From: Ascidia mentula
Taxonomy: Eukaryota; Chordata; Ascidiacea; Phlebobranchia; Ascidiidae
Length of the DNA stretch: 64,000 nucleotides
NCBI GenBank assembly: GCA_947561715.1
Contig: OX387199.1
Location: 4,469,001 to 4,533,000, forward strand
Direction of reading: 5' to 3'
Shown here: piece after piece, positions 1 through 13,978 of the stretch
How the letters are laid out: each line of letters starts with the position of its first letter
Numbering within the stretch: position 1 is the first letter of the stretch
Made by a program: the position numbers and the translations under genes
Notes under the pieces: model-generated
What the model saw: only the letters and a program-made list of their open reading frames with translations
Databases searched by the model: none
Told to the model about the DNA's origin: nothing

Positions 1-463
1 AGAATGTTTTAGGGTTTGTGATCCAAAAAAGGTTAAGAAACAATGTTCTAATGGAAAGTATCGTGTTTCACAAACCCATGCTATTGTTTTTCTTCAAAAC
101 AAACGCAAAAAGAGAATACCCTCGTCACTTTGAACGACAGAAGACCTTGCACGCTATATTTCGCGTCGTGTTTGGCTTTTCAACTTGGTTGCAACCCCTG
201 AATCGTTAGGTTTCATCAACCGCAGTCGGATGTACGCCCAAGTCTTGCCAGAAGTTGTTAGATGTGCCCAAAGAACACTTGTGAACCACAAAAAGAGGTG
301 GACCGTGAAACCCACTGCATCACGGCTCGCTGCAGATGCACTTTGCACCTGCCCCTGTGGTGTCGCAACCTTAGCTGCGTCAATTCTTGCATTGGAACTT
401 AATCTATGCCTATTTCGGTAACCTCGACAGAGATGAACTTGTACATTTATATCGAAAGGAACT

Positions 464-486
464 GTTCGAACCCTCTGCTTTTTTGC
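464..486 (-). repeat. tRNA-like B-box fragment, copy 1
   Basis: On the minus strand this reads GAGGGTTCGAAC, close to the RNA polymerase III B-box consensus GGTTCGAANCC. The same word with its flanks (about 20 bases) recurs at 1768-1787 in the same orientation. The two copies diverge outside this core, so they look like old tRNA-derived SINE fragments rather than a working tRNA; no acceptor stem can be folded. Confidence 0.35.
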
Positions 487-1530
487 ATGCATTTATAGAT
501 GTTGCAAATTGATGTCGCTGATCAAATATGAACAATTGATGATATTAACGCAAAGCATGTAATTCACCTAAAATTTTGCACATGTACACATTTTGTAGGG
601 ATCAATATAGTTTGCATAAGGATTCCCGTTGTTTAAACATTGCTGCGCATCGTGAACAGCAAACTACCGCTATGTTCTTAAGATGCAGTCCATCATGCAA
701 TGCGTGAAGATACAAACCGCCGCGCGCATTCATTGGTTCAATTCTTCCCTGGGTCCTTAAATTTGTTAGCAAACGTCATGGCAACGCACGACGAGATGCC
801 GGTGTCACATGACCAAATCCCATGAGACCCACTTGTCACGGTGTTGGGTCCTTCGCTTCTCCCCAGCGAAACAATGTACCCTGTTCATTTTTGCGCCTAG
901 GAAACCGTTGTCTGTTGCATTAGCACAGCGTTTTCTGTCTGGCAATTCAAATCGTAGCCATATACCTGGACGGGCGTAACTGTTGTCTTTGTAATACGCG
1001 CTTCTTGAAAGTGTACTATGTAAAGTGATGGCAGCGTTTTGAAAACTGTATTGCGATAGTACTCAAGAATGTCTTTTCCCGCATCTAACAGTTCCCACAG
1101 ATGTTTATTTTGCATGGTATTCCATAGATAGACTTTCTGAAACCCACGCTTTACCATTGCACTTTTAAGCAGGAAATGCATTCGTGGTGCAAGATAAGCC
1201 GTGTTTGTGATTCTATCCCTAATAAATTAAATCTTCCACCATCATTGCATATAACAAAAGTCGCTTCGTTGATATTAATGGCAGAAACCGCCGGGGTGCG
1301 CCCTGAGGCTTGGGATACATTAGGTGTCACGAGCGGAGTCATATCAGTTCGCCGCCGGGCATTGCGCAAACCCCAGCGTTCAGTGAATGCGGGATAACGA
1401 GCCCCGCAGTCTGGCACGCCATAAAAACGCCCAACCACGCGGCCGGCGCGTGTTCGGGGTATCGTACAAACGCCGGTGTACAGAGGGTTCGCGTGGTCCA
1501 CGGAGCGCGACGGGCGGTTTGTTTTGCCCG

Positions 1531-1538
1531 TGACGTCA
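1531..1538. promoter_or_regulatory. CRE-type octamer TGACGTCA within a GC-rich island
   Basis: The octamer is the centre of the 12-base palindrome CGTGACGTCACG and lies in the most CpG-rich stretch of the left region (about 1330-1600). TGACGTCA is bound by CREB/ATF dimers and is the core of the C-type Maf element. No transcript is visible beside it, so whether this is a promoter or an enhancer cannot be told. Confidence 0.4.
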
Positions 1539-1767
1539 CGAACACGCGAGTCGGCTCGCCGGTGACGTTCAGGTCGAGGGCGCGCGTCAATTTATGACGC
1601 CAGCGGTGGTTTTGTCTTGCTTATGTTGTTGCATATATGCCACACGGACCAAGGTGCTTTGCACGAAAGCGCGGGTGTTTTTTAAGTTTTATTCTGATTG
1701 TTTGTTGCATGGGAAGGTATAGCGTGCGAGGCAAGCCCCGGATACAAGTTGGAATTTGAGCGGACCG

Positions 1768-1790
1768 GTTCGAACCCTCTGCTTTTTGCT
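1768..1790 (-). repeat. tRNA-like B-box fragment, copy 2
   Basis: Second copy of the element at 464-486, same orientation, with GGGTTCGAACC on the minus strand. The flanks do not fold into a complete cloverleaf. It is best read as a fragment of a tRNA-derived SINE. Confidence 0.35.
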
Positions 1791-2157
1791 GTGTCAAGGA
1801 CGAGGAACTGCTGGTCCTTCGGAATGTGCCCTAGTTCACAGCCGTGCAAAGAGTAGCCGTAAACATATAGGCCCATTCTTACAGAGGTCTGTTTTGTAGG
1901 ATTTGGGCCTTACCTTCTTTGCTAAGTAACTGGTAAAACTACTTTTAGTCATAACAAAGTTATTTCTTTAATTTAATTTGCTCTATTTTATGATAGTTTG
2001 GTTTTATTTGACGCAATATACTTCTTGTTGTTATTACATTGTAAGCTAGTTTGTGGTGACGTTCATGCTGCGGTGCAATTTTGTTTCATTGTATATGGAA
2101 AGTACATAGCCCCTAGCTTGGATTTAATGTTTTGCCGAAATTCCAAAACGTAAATTA

Positions 2158-2189
2158 TTATTTTTTTATTGTTATTATTATTATTATAT
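2158..2189. repeat. TTA/T-rich microsatellite
   Basis: A run of T and TTA units (TTATTATTATTATTATATA type). Simple sequence; no function is suggested by its surroundings. Confidence 0.7.
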
Positions 2190-3711
2190 ATAGCAAAAAT
2201 CATATTGTTTGTCGTAAATTGCAATACCCCGAGAGCTTCATCTAACAAGTCTAATCAATACAGTTTAGCATGGACGAGCTATCCTGCTAGTCAAATGGTT
2301 TTCAACTTGCGATTCTGCATGACGCTCAGTCGTGTCCAGTATTGCACTTTCCTTATTGCAGCATTTGCATGTTTTCGGTGCATGCAGAATTGAAACTGCG
2401 CCACAGCCTCCTTGGCCGTTGCAATGACGCTGGGGTTTCGTATCTTGACGTGCTCAGCCCCCGCCCCCAGTCTAAATGACGCGTATATCGGTTACCACTG
2501 GCGTGAATGGCCGCCACCCAAACATGTTTTTCCGTATATCTCTCGCGTGCAAGCAGCTAGCGGTTTGAGTGTTTATGTACTGGTGCCTGTGTGCGGTTCA
2601 GTGCAAATGCGTTGAAATTATTACTATTATTGGTTATGAGCCGTTCTAAGGTGGGTGTAAAGATCATACAAATGCGCGCTTCGAAAGGCTGTACTTTTAT
2701 GTTGCTAATTCGAGCAGTTCGCCATTCGTTGGGAAACGCGAAAGGTTCGCCGGCAAAGGTTATCAATATATAACTGCGCCCGTTAAACAAACCCTATCGT
2801 CTTTATTAACATAACAAAACCACGGAAAAATTTCAGGTCCTAAATCACATTGCCCACTGCAGTATGTGGTTTGTCATCACCTTTCCACTCGGTACATTGC
2901 ATGTGCGATATCGCAATATAGAGAAAAGGATTGCACACATCTCGAACCTTTAATTGCGGATGGCCAACATTCAAATTACACACGCATATTGACCACCGAC
3001 TTGCCCTTGATGGCTCTGATACAATTAATCGTAAAGGGCAGGAGACGATTTGTGATGCGCACGCGGTAATTAAACCACTACAGGCCCACATTGCTTGCGC
3101 ATAATGGCGACATTGACAAACCTGTTCTTTTGTTGTGCAGATGTATTTAACCGCAAAGCAGCCTTGCATGCATATGTGGAATGTGGGATTAATGTAGGCG
3201 CCGCGGAATGAGGTCTGCTATTGATAGTATGGTTTGATTTATCTTGCGTGGGGGTATCCGCAATTCGTTGTAAATCATCCAGGCTTTTCATCGAAAATTG
3301 CATATACGTATTTGTATGTAAAAAGAATGAAAGCCAAAGGTTATGTACGATCGTGCTTTCCACTACTTGCTCTGTATTTGCCAAGACTATGGCAAGTGAA
3401 AGCATTCTAACGGATTCGGGCTTCAAAGTGGTGCATATGTTTAGTCGGAAAACAAATTCACATTATTCGATTGCTACGCCTGTTTTGTGTGCTTTTATGT
3501 AATAGACTCAAGATGCAAAATATTCTAACCAACTTCAAAACTACTTAAAACCAAGACCTTAAGTGAACCTGAAGAAAAAAAAACTGTAAAGCTTGACTGC
3601 GTTTAAGCTTTCATTTTCTTTTCCAAACGCGCAGAATTCTTCACAGTTTTGTATTTGGTATCGTCAAACACGACATTAGTACACAAATTCAAGCGGAATT
3701 AATTTCTCCCC

Positions 3712-3719
3712 TGACGTCA
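3712..3719. promoter_or_regulatory. CRE-type octamer TGACGTCA
   Basis: An exact TGACGTCA, followed a few bases later by a half-like repeat (CGTCAG). It is one of five such octamers in the first 14 kb. Binding by CREB/ATF or Maf-type bZIP dimers is possible but unproven. Confidence 0.3.
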
Positions 3720-4004
3720 TCGTCAGTTTGTGCTCGGTAGAATCAACTCCGTAAAGCTCAGACTCGCAAAATGTAGTAATTGCTGGTGCACAGTTATGTG
3801 GAGATAGACGTATAAAACAAAACTTTATTTACACGAGCTTTTGCGAGTTCAATATCACTTCATCCTGAATCTCGCAAACTCATGAACGTCATTAAATCTG
3901 CATTCATTTCATGCAGAAACAAGGTGCAGCATGCACAGTGTTTGTTGCCACAGCACTCGAACTTCACGGAGTAGGCGGTTTGTATTTCAACAACTGCTGC
4001 CGTT

Positions 4005-4050
4005 GTGAACCGAGCGAACTGGGTTCGAATCCCGACGCGGCCACCGACCT
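4005..4050 (+). repeat. tRNA-like B-box fragment
   Basis: Contains GGGTTCGAATCCC at 4021-4033, a near-perfect T-arm/B box. Four of five T-stem pairs can form, but I could not fold a matching acceptor stem or D arm upstream, so a functional tRNA is unlikely. Probably a remnant of a tRNA-derived element. Confidence 0.4.
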
Positions 4051-4918
4051 CTGGAAGCTCACTGAAGAATTGATTGAAGATCGACTAAGACAAAGAAATG
4101 AAGGGCCCGCATGCCTTTTTTAGCTGAGCTCAATTCGACTTGTTCGTTTGTCGGCGGATCCCAGCCTGGTTTTCAAGAGGCTGGAATTAAACAAAACTGT
4201 TTTTTTTTCACGTGTTCCAAACACATGTATCATAGGCTCAGTTTATTTTAGGTTTTTCATCCATGTTTTTATACAAGTTTTACGTTCTAAAGAAAGACTA
4301 GAGTCAAATTCCTGTACAGTAGTTACAAACACCAGCACTTTGCAATAAGTGTCCCCAAGGCAAAAACATGATACCAGAAAAAAATGAAGTTCATTTCGTT
4401 TTGCTTGCAGTAACGAGTTATTCCAAAGTATTTCAAGGTGACCAACAGGTTGGAAAAAAAAACTGGGTATTTATTATGCGTTGTTTTCGTCGTCATGTCA
4501 TAGTCATTGTTTCCGAATCAAATAAAATTTGTCAAATCACCTGGTAACGGTTTTTGATTACGCTCGGAATTGAAGACATATGGCTGAGATTTGAGTATGA
4601 TGTTCCAAGCCAATCCCCAGATGGAACCCAACGAGCTGCCACCATAAGTCAGTAATGATTCTGTAGCCTATACATGAAATTCAGTCGCTAATTCTTGAAA
4701 TAAAAAAGGTTACTTAACGAATACGGGTATCCTGTAAAACTATATACAAGTTTATTCATGCACGATTATGTGCATAATTAAAAACCTTTGACAGACACAA
4801 ATTATGCACGCACTAAAAGCAAGCAGCTAATTCGATTCGGTCCGCAGAGCCTGTGCACAGTGGTAACACTTTGTTTTGGACCGGTTATAGTAGGGTGGTT
4901 TGACAACAAGGGCCAGCC

Positions 4919-4928
4919 TGACGTCAGC
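4919..4928 (+). promoter_or_regulatory. Half C-type Maf recognition element (TGACGTCAGC)
   Basis: The core TGACGTCA is followed by GC, matching the 3' part of the C-MARE (TGCTGACGTCAGCA) over ten bases; the 5' GC flank is missing. Maf homodimers and Maf-CNC dimers use such sites. It lies on the large-Maf side of the window, about 12 kb past the 3' end of that gene, so any autoregulatory role is speculative. Confidence 0.3.
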
Positions 4929-7900
4929 CAGGACCCCTCGCTTCGACCACAGGGAAATTTGATCCTGTTCTGGGACAATTCTTTCGTGCAGGCAATCGGC
5001 GGTATAGGGTTTTGTTTTGCTGCAAAATAACAAAACGCGGTTGGAAGTTAACACGCAGACAAGCATTTTCTCTGTCAAACAAGCGTTGACTAGCATTGAT
5101 TAAACATACATAAGTTTTCTGAGATAACAACGGTTTCCAAAGTATTTTGTTCTGCCAAACCCCACAAATGGCATTTGTTTTGGTGTGAGCCATGTTTGTA
5201 AAAAAATTAAGATACAAGCGCATGGTTGTAACTTATTGACAAACGTTACAACAAGATATATTCATTGCCTGTACGCGGCTCGGGCGTTTTCTTGCCTGTC
5301 TGCATCTTAGTTGAGAGAAAATGCTGATTCATTCCAGCCTGCGCCCAGTTCCATTCGGCACTCTGGCCCATTTGCACGCAATGCTACTCTGCAGAGGAAG
5401 GGTAGTTTTTTCAATATGGCGATCTGAGCAATAACTTAATTAAAACTGTATGTTTTGTTACAATGCCAACTATACATTGGTAAATAACTATCCTACGCTT
5501 AAGTTAACTATACAATTTTAAATACAATCAGCTACGCTTGGTTTTATTCGATTTATATCTGACCTTTTGATACAAATCATGTTTGCGCCACCTTAAAACA
5601 TTTCCAACGCTCTTCCACGTTTATTAAAGCAAATGAACAACAAATATTTGTGCAGTAAATCAAATGAAAAAAAATCACCAGATCCTATTTTAAACTGTCT
5701 TGTGCCTTTTTGAAATATCCGGACCTTATGTAACGGTAAAAATAGCCTTATCCGAAGGCCCCCCTCCCCATTCCTCACCACAAAGGCATGCTGTTTCGAA
5801 TTTCCGCCTCAGGTTGCTTGGATACGTTCGCTCAACCGTGACGACCTTGCCTTTGCGACTTTGAAATTCCAACCCAATTTGCACTTTAGTGACGCTCCTA
5901 CAGTTAAGAAAGAATTACCATCAATAAAATACATTGGCATAAATACAATGGAAGTTTAAATTTTTTTGGTTTGTTTGACGCTGTGACAATACAAAGGATT
6001 CGAACATTCGATAACAATGTTTGTTAAATTTTTAAACAAGTAAATTGGCTTGAAAACTTTTCTGCAGCCAACATAAACTCTTCTAATAATCCTAAAACTC
6101 GCGTAATTTTAATTTTTTTTTGACTCGATAAAATACGCTATTATTAATGACAATAAACAAACGTCATCATTGAAGCGGAAGTCGCGAATGTGAATGATAA
6201 TAATGAGAGGTTGTAATTTAGTTCAAAATTTCTCTAAAACCGCAAATACCTCATAGGGAATATACCGTCAAATAAAATAATATCAAACTTTCGTTTTCGT
6301 ATCAACAAATAAAATGTACTTGTTTAGCCTAAAAAAATGACTTCCAATAGCGAGCGAGACGCGGCAATTTCATTGTGTTTTTTGCCATCCGTCTCATCGC
6401 GTTGCGACAAGCCCCCATTTTGTTTTGTCCCAGCGAACAAAATTGCCCAATTCCATCCGCATCGAATTCGCCATTACGGCAACAGGACTACGGCGCTGAC
6501 GAAAAAAGATTGCATATCCTACATCTACGCATTTTTGCGGTTCTTCTCACTCACCTGTTTTACTTGGACGCAAGAAACGACTCCGCTTCAGCCACAGCTT
6601 CTTGGTACTTCACTTGCAAATTGGAAGTCACGATATCTGCAACAAAAAGAAAAATAACTGAAACCAGGTAGTTTTAAACAAACCGACTTGTACAGTAGTC
6701 TGTGTTTTCTTGCACACATATGGATATTGAGAAAAATGTTGAAGTAAAAATTGACGGCCCAAACCGTTTGCAAATATTGTGCTATACTATTGCCGCCAAA
6801 CATAATGTAATTTTCGATAAAGCTGACGATATATCTGACACAAAAGCCTCGCCGCATGGTAGACAAAACTTTGGCAAAATAATGTTAAGTCAGAAACTCT
6901 TCTGCATTGAGAGTTGTACGAAAATATTTGATGTTCATGTAATACAGTTATTGCCCTTCTATTTACCAAACAGATAAAAACGACTAGGAACTTTGGTCAG
7001 TGACAGGCGATTGATCGTGGAGAAATGGAAAAATGCGCAAAAAATGTAAAGGCATCGCAAAAATAGTTACAGTTTTGCTCAGTAACGTCATCGCAAGAAA
7101 ATGTAATTCCGTAAAAAAAAATCGCGGCCAATGGCGGCGGTTAAACAAATGGAAATTAAAATATTTACCGATAAATGTGGTAGGACTGTATACCGGCGTT
7201 TGGGTGAAGCTACACAGGTCGGCCGCCGGCGCAAAAGTCAACCATGCGCAACTTCTGTGCTTTCAGTCACTCATGTGCTTCCACATTCCAAAACGATTTT
7301 GACGGGGTTCCAGTGCGACCGGCGTCAAACACGACGCGAGCTCGTCCCACCTGCAACACACAGACGAGCGTTGTTGTCGTATGCAGCAGAAACCGTATGA
7401 CGATGACACTACAGTCTGATAATATTGTCATTCTCGTTTGTGCAGAATACCTTTCCAAATGTTGGCCTTTTGTGGCACAAACTGCGATAATTTAGTGGTA
7501 CCGCGACATGTCACTAATATTGATCAAAAATTAATCGGCGTTTGATTGAAAATAAGCATTTTTTCATTAGAAACCTAGAAACAAGCACGCTATTGCTTGC
7601 CAACGCCACATAATCATCTGACGCAAAAGATTTTTATGTGGGGTAGGCTAACAATGAAAAACTATTAAGTGTAGCAAATCGATTTTTTGTTTCAACATAA
7701 ATGAACTGCTAATTTTTACAGTTTCGAAACAAGCAAAAGCCCGCAATGTCTTAAAACAACTAATGGCCCTTTATTGGTCAAATCCAATTTTCGTTATTGC
7801 GTGCACTGTTCACGCTATAGCGATTGTGCTCTGACAGAAAACTGCACCAGTGCTAACAGTGTGTGTCTAAATTGCGCAGGTTATTATGCAGCCAACCATA

Positions 7901-7974
7901 CAACAGATTATCTACAGCGCGAAGATTTGAAACGCGGCCAAGCGAAGAATTCGGGCTCCTTGGAGTGGACTCTA

Positions 7975-7982
7975 TGACGTCA
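7975..7982. promoter_or_regulatory. CRE-type octamer TGACGTCA
   Basis: Exact octamer in the gene-free left region. Its flanks do not extend it to a full Maf element. Confidence 0.25.
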
Positions 7983-10900
7983 TGCTGCTTGAACCCACTT
8001 GCATTTGATTGGGTTCAATTTATCCATCAAAACTTATCTGCGCGCGTATTTACGTGAAAACATTAAAATAATTCAAAAATTAAAAACAAAAAAAATCACC
8101 TCTTACACGATACGTTGAATTGTGCGCAGTTGTCAGTTCATGGAGGACAGCAAAGTCTCTTTGAGATTGTGGTAACTCAATGCATTTGGAAAATGCTTAA
8201 TTTAAACTGCGCTCTGCGTGAGATTTAAAGCGTACCTCAAGCGCCTTTTTGTGCGAACGCCAAACCACAATTCACATGACTGCGTTTTGACGTCAATGCG
8301 AATAACCAAGGCAGGTCCGTGCGAATACCTTGAATCTGGTACTGCCACCAATGCACCGCGAAGTTGTTCGGTCGGGCGGAACGTCTGCCACACTTTTAAG
8401 TACAGTCATTCCATGTCGCGATATTTTTCCTTTGATTTTAGAAGCATCCAATCAGTTGTGGACCATAAGACTAAAAAACAGCAAAAAAATAGATGTATGA
8501 CATTGTGCATATTGCATATAGTATGAGGTATATACATTGAATTACAGAAACTTCTTGCGTATTTGCGTAGATATATGTTAAAGACTGAAAACAAAGAAAA
8601 CCTGCAACGTTTTTTGTATTTGATTTTGCCACGTCCTGGTTAGGTATTGCGCCTATTATAAAATCTTGTTCTACTCGCTGGGGCACAGATGTGTTGTCGT
8701 TGTCTATTCAAAACAATCATACAAAAGCTATTATGCAAAACAAAGACGGGTTAACACAGTACAGAATCGACAAAAATATTTTTGAAACATGTGCCCTGAT
8801 TTTCATGAACTTGGCGAGCACCACAAGAAGGCCAGCAGTGCGAAAGTTAGCGTGGTGTTGTTGTTTTAGCATCGACAACTTGTTTTATTTGATACGAAAA
8901 CTTAAGCATCCATGCAATATTCTTAGCCTTGTTTAAAACGCCCAAAAATCCGATCCGCTGTGACAAAATGGCCGAGACGGTCGCCCTTATTCTGTCGACT
9001 ATATACATACAAACAGAAGTGCGACCGAATTCTGCTGTGTCATCTTCGGTTGTGGGCCGATATGTCGGGAATGTTGGTTGAGTAACGAAAATGCCTACAG
9101 TTGTTCAAAGGAAAAAATATTGATAAGGGTTTCACGTGTATTTTTTACTTCAAACAGTAAAATTGTGTTACAAAATGTTGTAAATGTGAGTTTTATTCGT
9201 AAAAGTATATGGTTGATAGGTTTCTAGTGCTTCTTTTGTCACAAGACCCAGAAAAATGCAAATGTAAACACCATTAGATTTAAATTGACAACATTTTATA
9301 ACACAGTTTTTCTTTTATCACAAGGCCCAGAAAAAGATTTTACCAAAGCAGGTAAAATGTAATGGGCAATAAATGTGCAATTAATTAAAATATCCCGAAA
9401 TGTTATTTTTTGTCATTGTTTCTGCTGAATTAAAATCACACTGCCATTGAATATTACCATCAGTTCTACATATCAAAAAAACAATAAAGCGTTTCACTTT
9501 TTACGTTAGTGGACAAAATCAACTTGTGGAGTGACAAATATACCTTTTTGAAAGATCTTCTGTCTGCAACAGCGAATTTCCACTGCGTGTTCACCTGTCA
9601 ATATCTTGTCAAAGGACAAACATCAGTCTTGCGTCTTCTCTATGACTAAAAATAAACAAAAGTATCAAGAAACGTGATATTGGGTACTTGCAGCACAAGT
9701 TGCTCGTTTCCATAGCAATAGTTTCTTAGGTTTAGATTGACATTTTGTACCCGTTCAAAAGCACTCAAAGACAACACAAAATGCGATCCTTCAAAGGAAC
9801 TTTGACTCGTTTTCCGGTGCTGGAATGAAATAATTATTTAGCTTGTTGTCTACGATCTGCGTGGCAATTTCTTTTTGATTTTGTATTTTTGGTTTTCAGG
9901 GACGTAAAAGAAGGAATCATCTCATGAATACAGAATACACATTGTCTAAACCATACAAACTCATAATATGTATATGATATTTCAACATAAAACTCACTGC
10001 AATAGTTTGGATTAAAAGTGAATCCATAGGCTTTTAGTGTAGTATTGATTTTGGTGCGTCATTGGAATGAAAGACTGTGACATATGTGATTTAGATTTCG
10101 GGTGACTTTGAAAAATCATAAAGCGCCTGGAAACTCTAAATAAGAATCAAAAGCAGGCAAGATATTTTTAATATCTGGATATTTATGTGATATTTATATT
10201 CATTATAATTCAACAAACCATTTACATATTGGGTTGACAAGCTTCTTCTACGTAAAGAAAAGTTTAGTGAAATCAACTGGCTATAATAAATCACACCATC
10301 GTTGAGTAATTTCTTCGGTATTGCAGTTGTGTGTTGAAGCCACATATCTGGTCGTTAAACATATGTTACCTGTCTTGTTTCCGTCCTGTGGCAAGACATT
10401 GATCCTGCGGCCTTTGAACGAAAGAGGATTTGTCAATAAACCGCAAAACTATGCTGTGATGCAGAAACTATTTCACGTATAAGCAACTGAGCCAACAGAG
10501 CTTGGTTTATTTCCGTCGTATTACACCCAGTTTGGTACCTTGATGTCTACTGTATATTCACCACAAAGTGGAAGTCTCGTGGGCTAAATTTAGCCTACAA
10601 GATTGTTGTAAGTCACATCATAGCTGCACTGAAGGGCCTACTAGTCCCAAGCAGTGGCTCTGCAGCTTACTATAAGAATGTATCTCGTTTTCCACTGCTC
10701 ACATCGGCAAAAATGTAATAGCGCATATTGCAATTCGAAATTGTCGGGCTCTTAAAGATCAACATGGTCTTTCAACCTCACCCACATTTGTGTGTTTCCT
10801 GGTGTGAAACAGAGCGCATAATTGCGAATGACAAATAAAAGCTATTTTTAATTTCACTGTGTATTTCGTGCAATCATCACCCTAGTGTTGATATAAGGGA

Positions 10901-12734
10901 TCGCGTTTGCTTGCATTCTCTAAATCTTCCGCAGTTTCTACAAAGAAGAGCAACCATCATTCCTTATAGATCCGTCCTCCACGGATGTCTCGCCAAACAA
11001 CTTCGCGACTCTCCACACTTACCGCACGCGGGGGGTGCAAAACGATATTAAGGCTGAGGCCTCAATATTTACCATGCCCGGCAATGAGATCGCGCCACTC
11101 TTTGGTACACATTGTGAGCAGGTTAATGTGGGCCTTGTTGCGAAAGCCGGTAACCTTGTTTGCATCGGATCAACAGTCGTTACGATAACGCTCATGAACT
11201 GGGCTATGGGGTCAACTTAGCCTGTGCTTGCCGAGTGTTGGCTCTGTTCCTTTGGAGAGGTTAACTCCCTAGTGGAGCACACCGTTCTATGCCGCCTTCG
11301 TGCCTTGCAAGAAATTCGTCTGCAAACAACGTGATGTAATGGTAGTTACGCAACGTGTATATATATAAACGCAATAACCTGCCTCGGACTTTAGACCGCA
11401 AGACCCATATTTGGTTGGCTCACTTTGTTAAAGCAATGTTGTATCCAACATGTGCGGTTGTGTAAATGAGAATGCAGAATACATTTTTACCACTTAAGCG
11501 CGTTCGGATTCGATCTAACCGGTATTGGATTGTACAGTTCAGCTCCTAACCAATATAGTGTCCTTGTAATTAGAAACTTTGTTACATCCGCTGAACCCAA
11601 AAGGATGATTTTCTCAACCCAGAGAAATCTTGCGATATTTTCCAACTCAAATTGCAATTTTTTTCATGGGAGTGAAGTATACGATAATTTCGACGAAGAT
11701 ACCGGCATTGGACGTTTCGAAGCATAACCGACATTTTCGTAAAACTGAAATCTGCCCCTTTGATGCTCTGCGATAAAGACAATAAATCGAATTTTGTTTC
11801 GATAGCTTCGTTTACTCGCAAACCAAAAACTGCCGTTTTGTCACCAAATCGCACCAGTAACAAAAAAATTGTGATTTTCTGAGATACCAAATTATTTGAC
11901 AAAGCATACAACTACAACGGCGAGATAATTGAGCAGTCAAACGTTGAACATTGACGTGTGCCAGAGGAACGTTACCCGAGCACAAGCCTGTGCACAAACA
12001 ACACGATTCAAATGCTGCTACTTTGACAACCGATCAAAATCTGGTGACAGCGGGAGGCCCCACAGCGTACGCACGGGATGGCAAGTTCCTGCGACAAAAC
12101 AGGACGACGACGCGATTGCGATAGTCAAAAGCGCCATCAATTGTCGTCGGGACTCGAAGTCGACTGAAAGACGAGATCAGGTTACCGACGTGGGACATAA
12201 GGAGTTGGTAGAAACACACACGCGCAACGATCGGGACTTGGATGGCTGCTTATGATGGGCGGATGTTGCCTCAACGGGTGTATGATACCGGCCGTCTTGC
12301 TTTGGAGCTTCCTTTTTAGTGCTGTAAAGTGCCACAGATACGGTTTGTGTCACTGTGACTGTTGCGTTTGGTTTGGTTTGTTTACTTCTTGTGTGCTTTT
12401 TGTTCTCACATGTTCTCGATGGTGTGGCTTCTCAAACTTTTTTTGTTCTGTGACCCTTTTTAAAAAAATATTTTTCAGTGCGATCTATAACCGTAAAATA
12501 AGCAATTATCCCTACAAAAGCTAATATGTTTTGCGACCTCAAAGTTTTATTTGGCAAACCCAAAGCAGGTCATAGTTTAAAAAGCCCTGCTCTATTAAAA
12601 ATGGTCAGCATTTTACGATTCCTTGGTTTTCGGCTTTTCGAACCTATAGTAACACAGCACGCGCAATGTACAAAGTTGATTGCCGTTAATTGGTTGGAGG
12701 CATTATACTTTTATTGCAATTTTGCCCTTATGGT

Positions 12735-12772
12735 TGATCGTAAGCCACCAGTGTCCAAATCGTAAGCCACCA
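12735..12772 (+). repeat. Short tandem direct repeat
   Basis: The word ATCGTAAGCCACCAGT occurs twice, about 22 bases apart. No other copies were noticed; probably a local duplication. Confidence 0.6.
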
Positions 12773-13970
12773 GTATGTTATTATTGAAATGCAATACTTG
12801 CATCCCAAAGCCTTTGGATATAAATCAAACCCTTTATGTCCAGGTTTATTCCAATTAGGATAAACGTAGTCAACTCCTTTATTGGAAAAAAGTCGAAGAA
12901 ACTCCCTTTTTTTATTTGAAAAGGTGTTGAAAGCGAGTTTTACGCTTTGTGGACATTTCTATTGATTTAGATTTCGTGACACCGTAGTGGGAAAAACATT
13001 AGTGTTCAACCGCCCTTTGGTTTGCAGGTGTTGGCCACTGACCTAAATATTTGACCTCTCTTGCTCGGGTATCGCTTTCGGTTCTCTGGAAACTTTTTGC
13101 AGCCTAAAAAACGTGACAGGCTGTCGGCCGCTATCAACATCGTGACGTAGTTTCGACTTTTTTCTCCACAAATTAAATTTTTAACGTTTAGTTTCTAGAT
13201 TTCTTTCATTTCAGCCGAATTTTAACCCAAATTTAGCTTTTTGCATTGTATTAAGGCAGCACATTACCATGCAATACATTGCTTTCAAATAGAATGACAG
13301 AAAAAAACTAAAACCTAAAATAGATCCTACATTTAGTTACCTTGATTTTCCATTTCCCAAGTGGAGCCTTGCTTTAATAGCTATTCCTGGTAGCGGTGCT
13401 TGTGTGCTGGTTTGTTCAGAGCAGTAAACCTATCAAACCTATTATTCAAAAGCGGCATGCAAATATTACGTCACTCTCCTTCACCACAACAATAAAGGGA
13501 TCGTTTTGCTTTGACCGAATGTCAATACAGGCAAAGGGCAACCTATTTTTGCAGTTACACACCTTGCTATTTCTCAAATTCATTTTAAAATAAGAACAAA
13601 GTCATTTCTTTGTCAATCTATTTCCTCACTTTCGCCACGTTCTTAGCAAGACTTCCTATTGGTTTAAGACCTTCGTTTAACTTGGCTGCGTTTGTGTCCA
13701 AACCTAGAGCAAAGGCTACAATACAACATTAAAGTAGTCCTGTACTTCGGCATGCCAATACTGGACGAACCTCGTTCGAAGCTGAGGGCCACTCGTGGAT
13801 CCTGAAACTTATCAGCACAAAGTTGGAAAAAATCGCGAAAGGTCTGCAAGAGAGACTTGTTTTGGCAAAAATTTTGTGCATAGGATTGGAAATTTTGCTG
13901 GTAAAACACAAACAGATTTTCGGGATTCACACCAGGGATACCAGCCCTGAAGTCGGCTCACACGGGCTCT

Positions 13971-13978
13971 TGACGTCA
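13971..13978. promoter_or_regulatory. CRE-type octamer TGACGTCA
   Basis: Exact octamer within TTGACGTCACGCG, with a second CRE-like word (ATGACGTCGCG) about 20 bases further on. The pairing of two such words makes this the best regulatory candidate in the left region after 1531. Confidence 0.35.

Noticed and set aside
4005-4050. Possible functional tRNA
   Set aside because: Only the T-arm is convincing. No acceptor stem or D arm pairs at the right distance.
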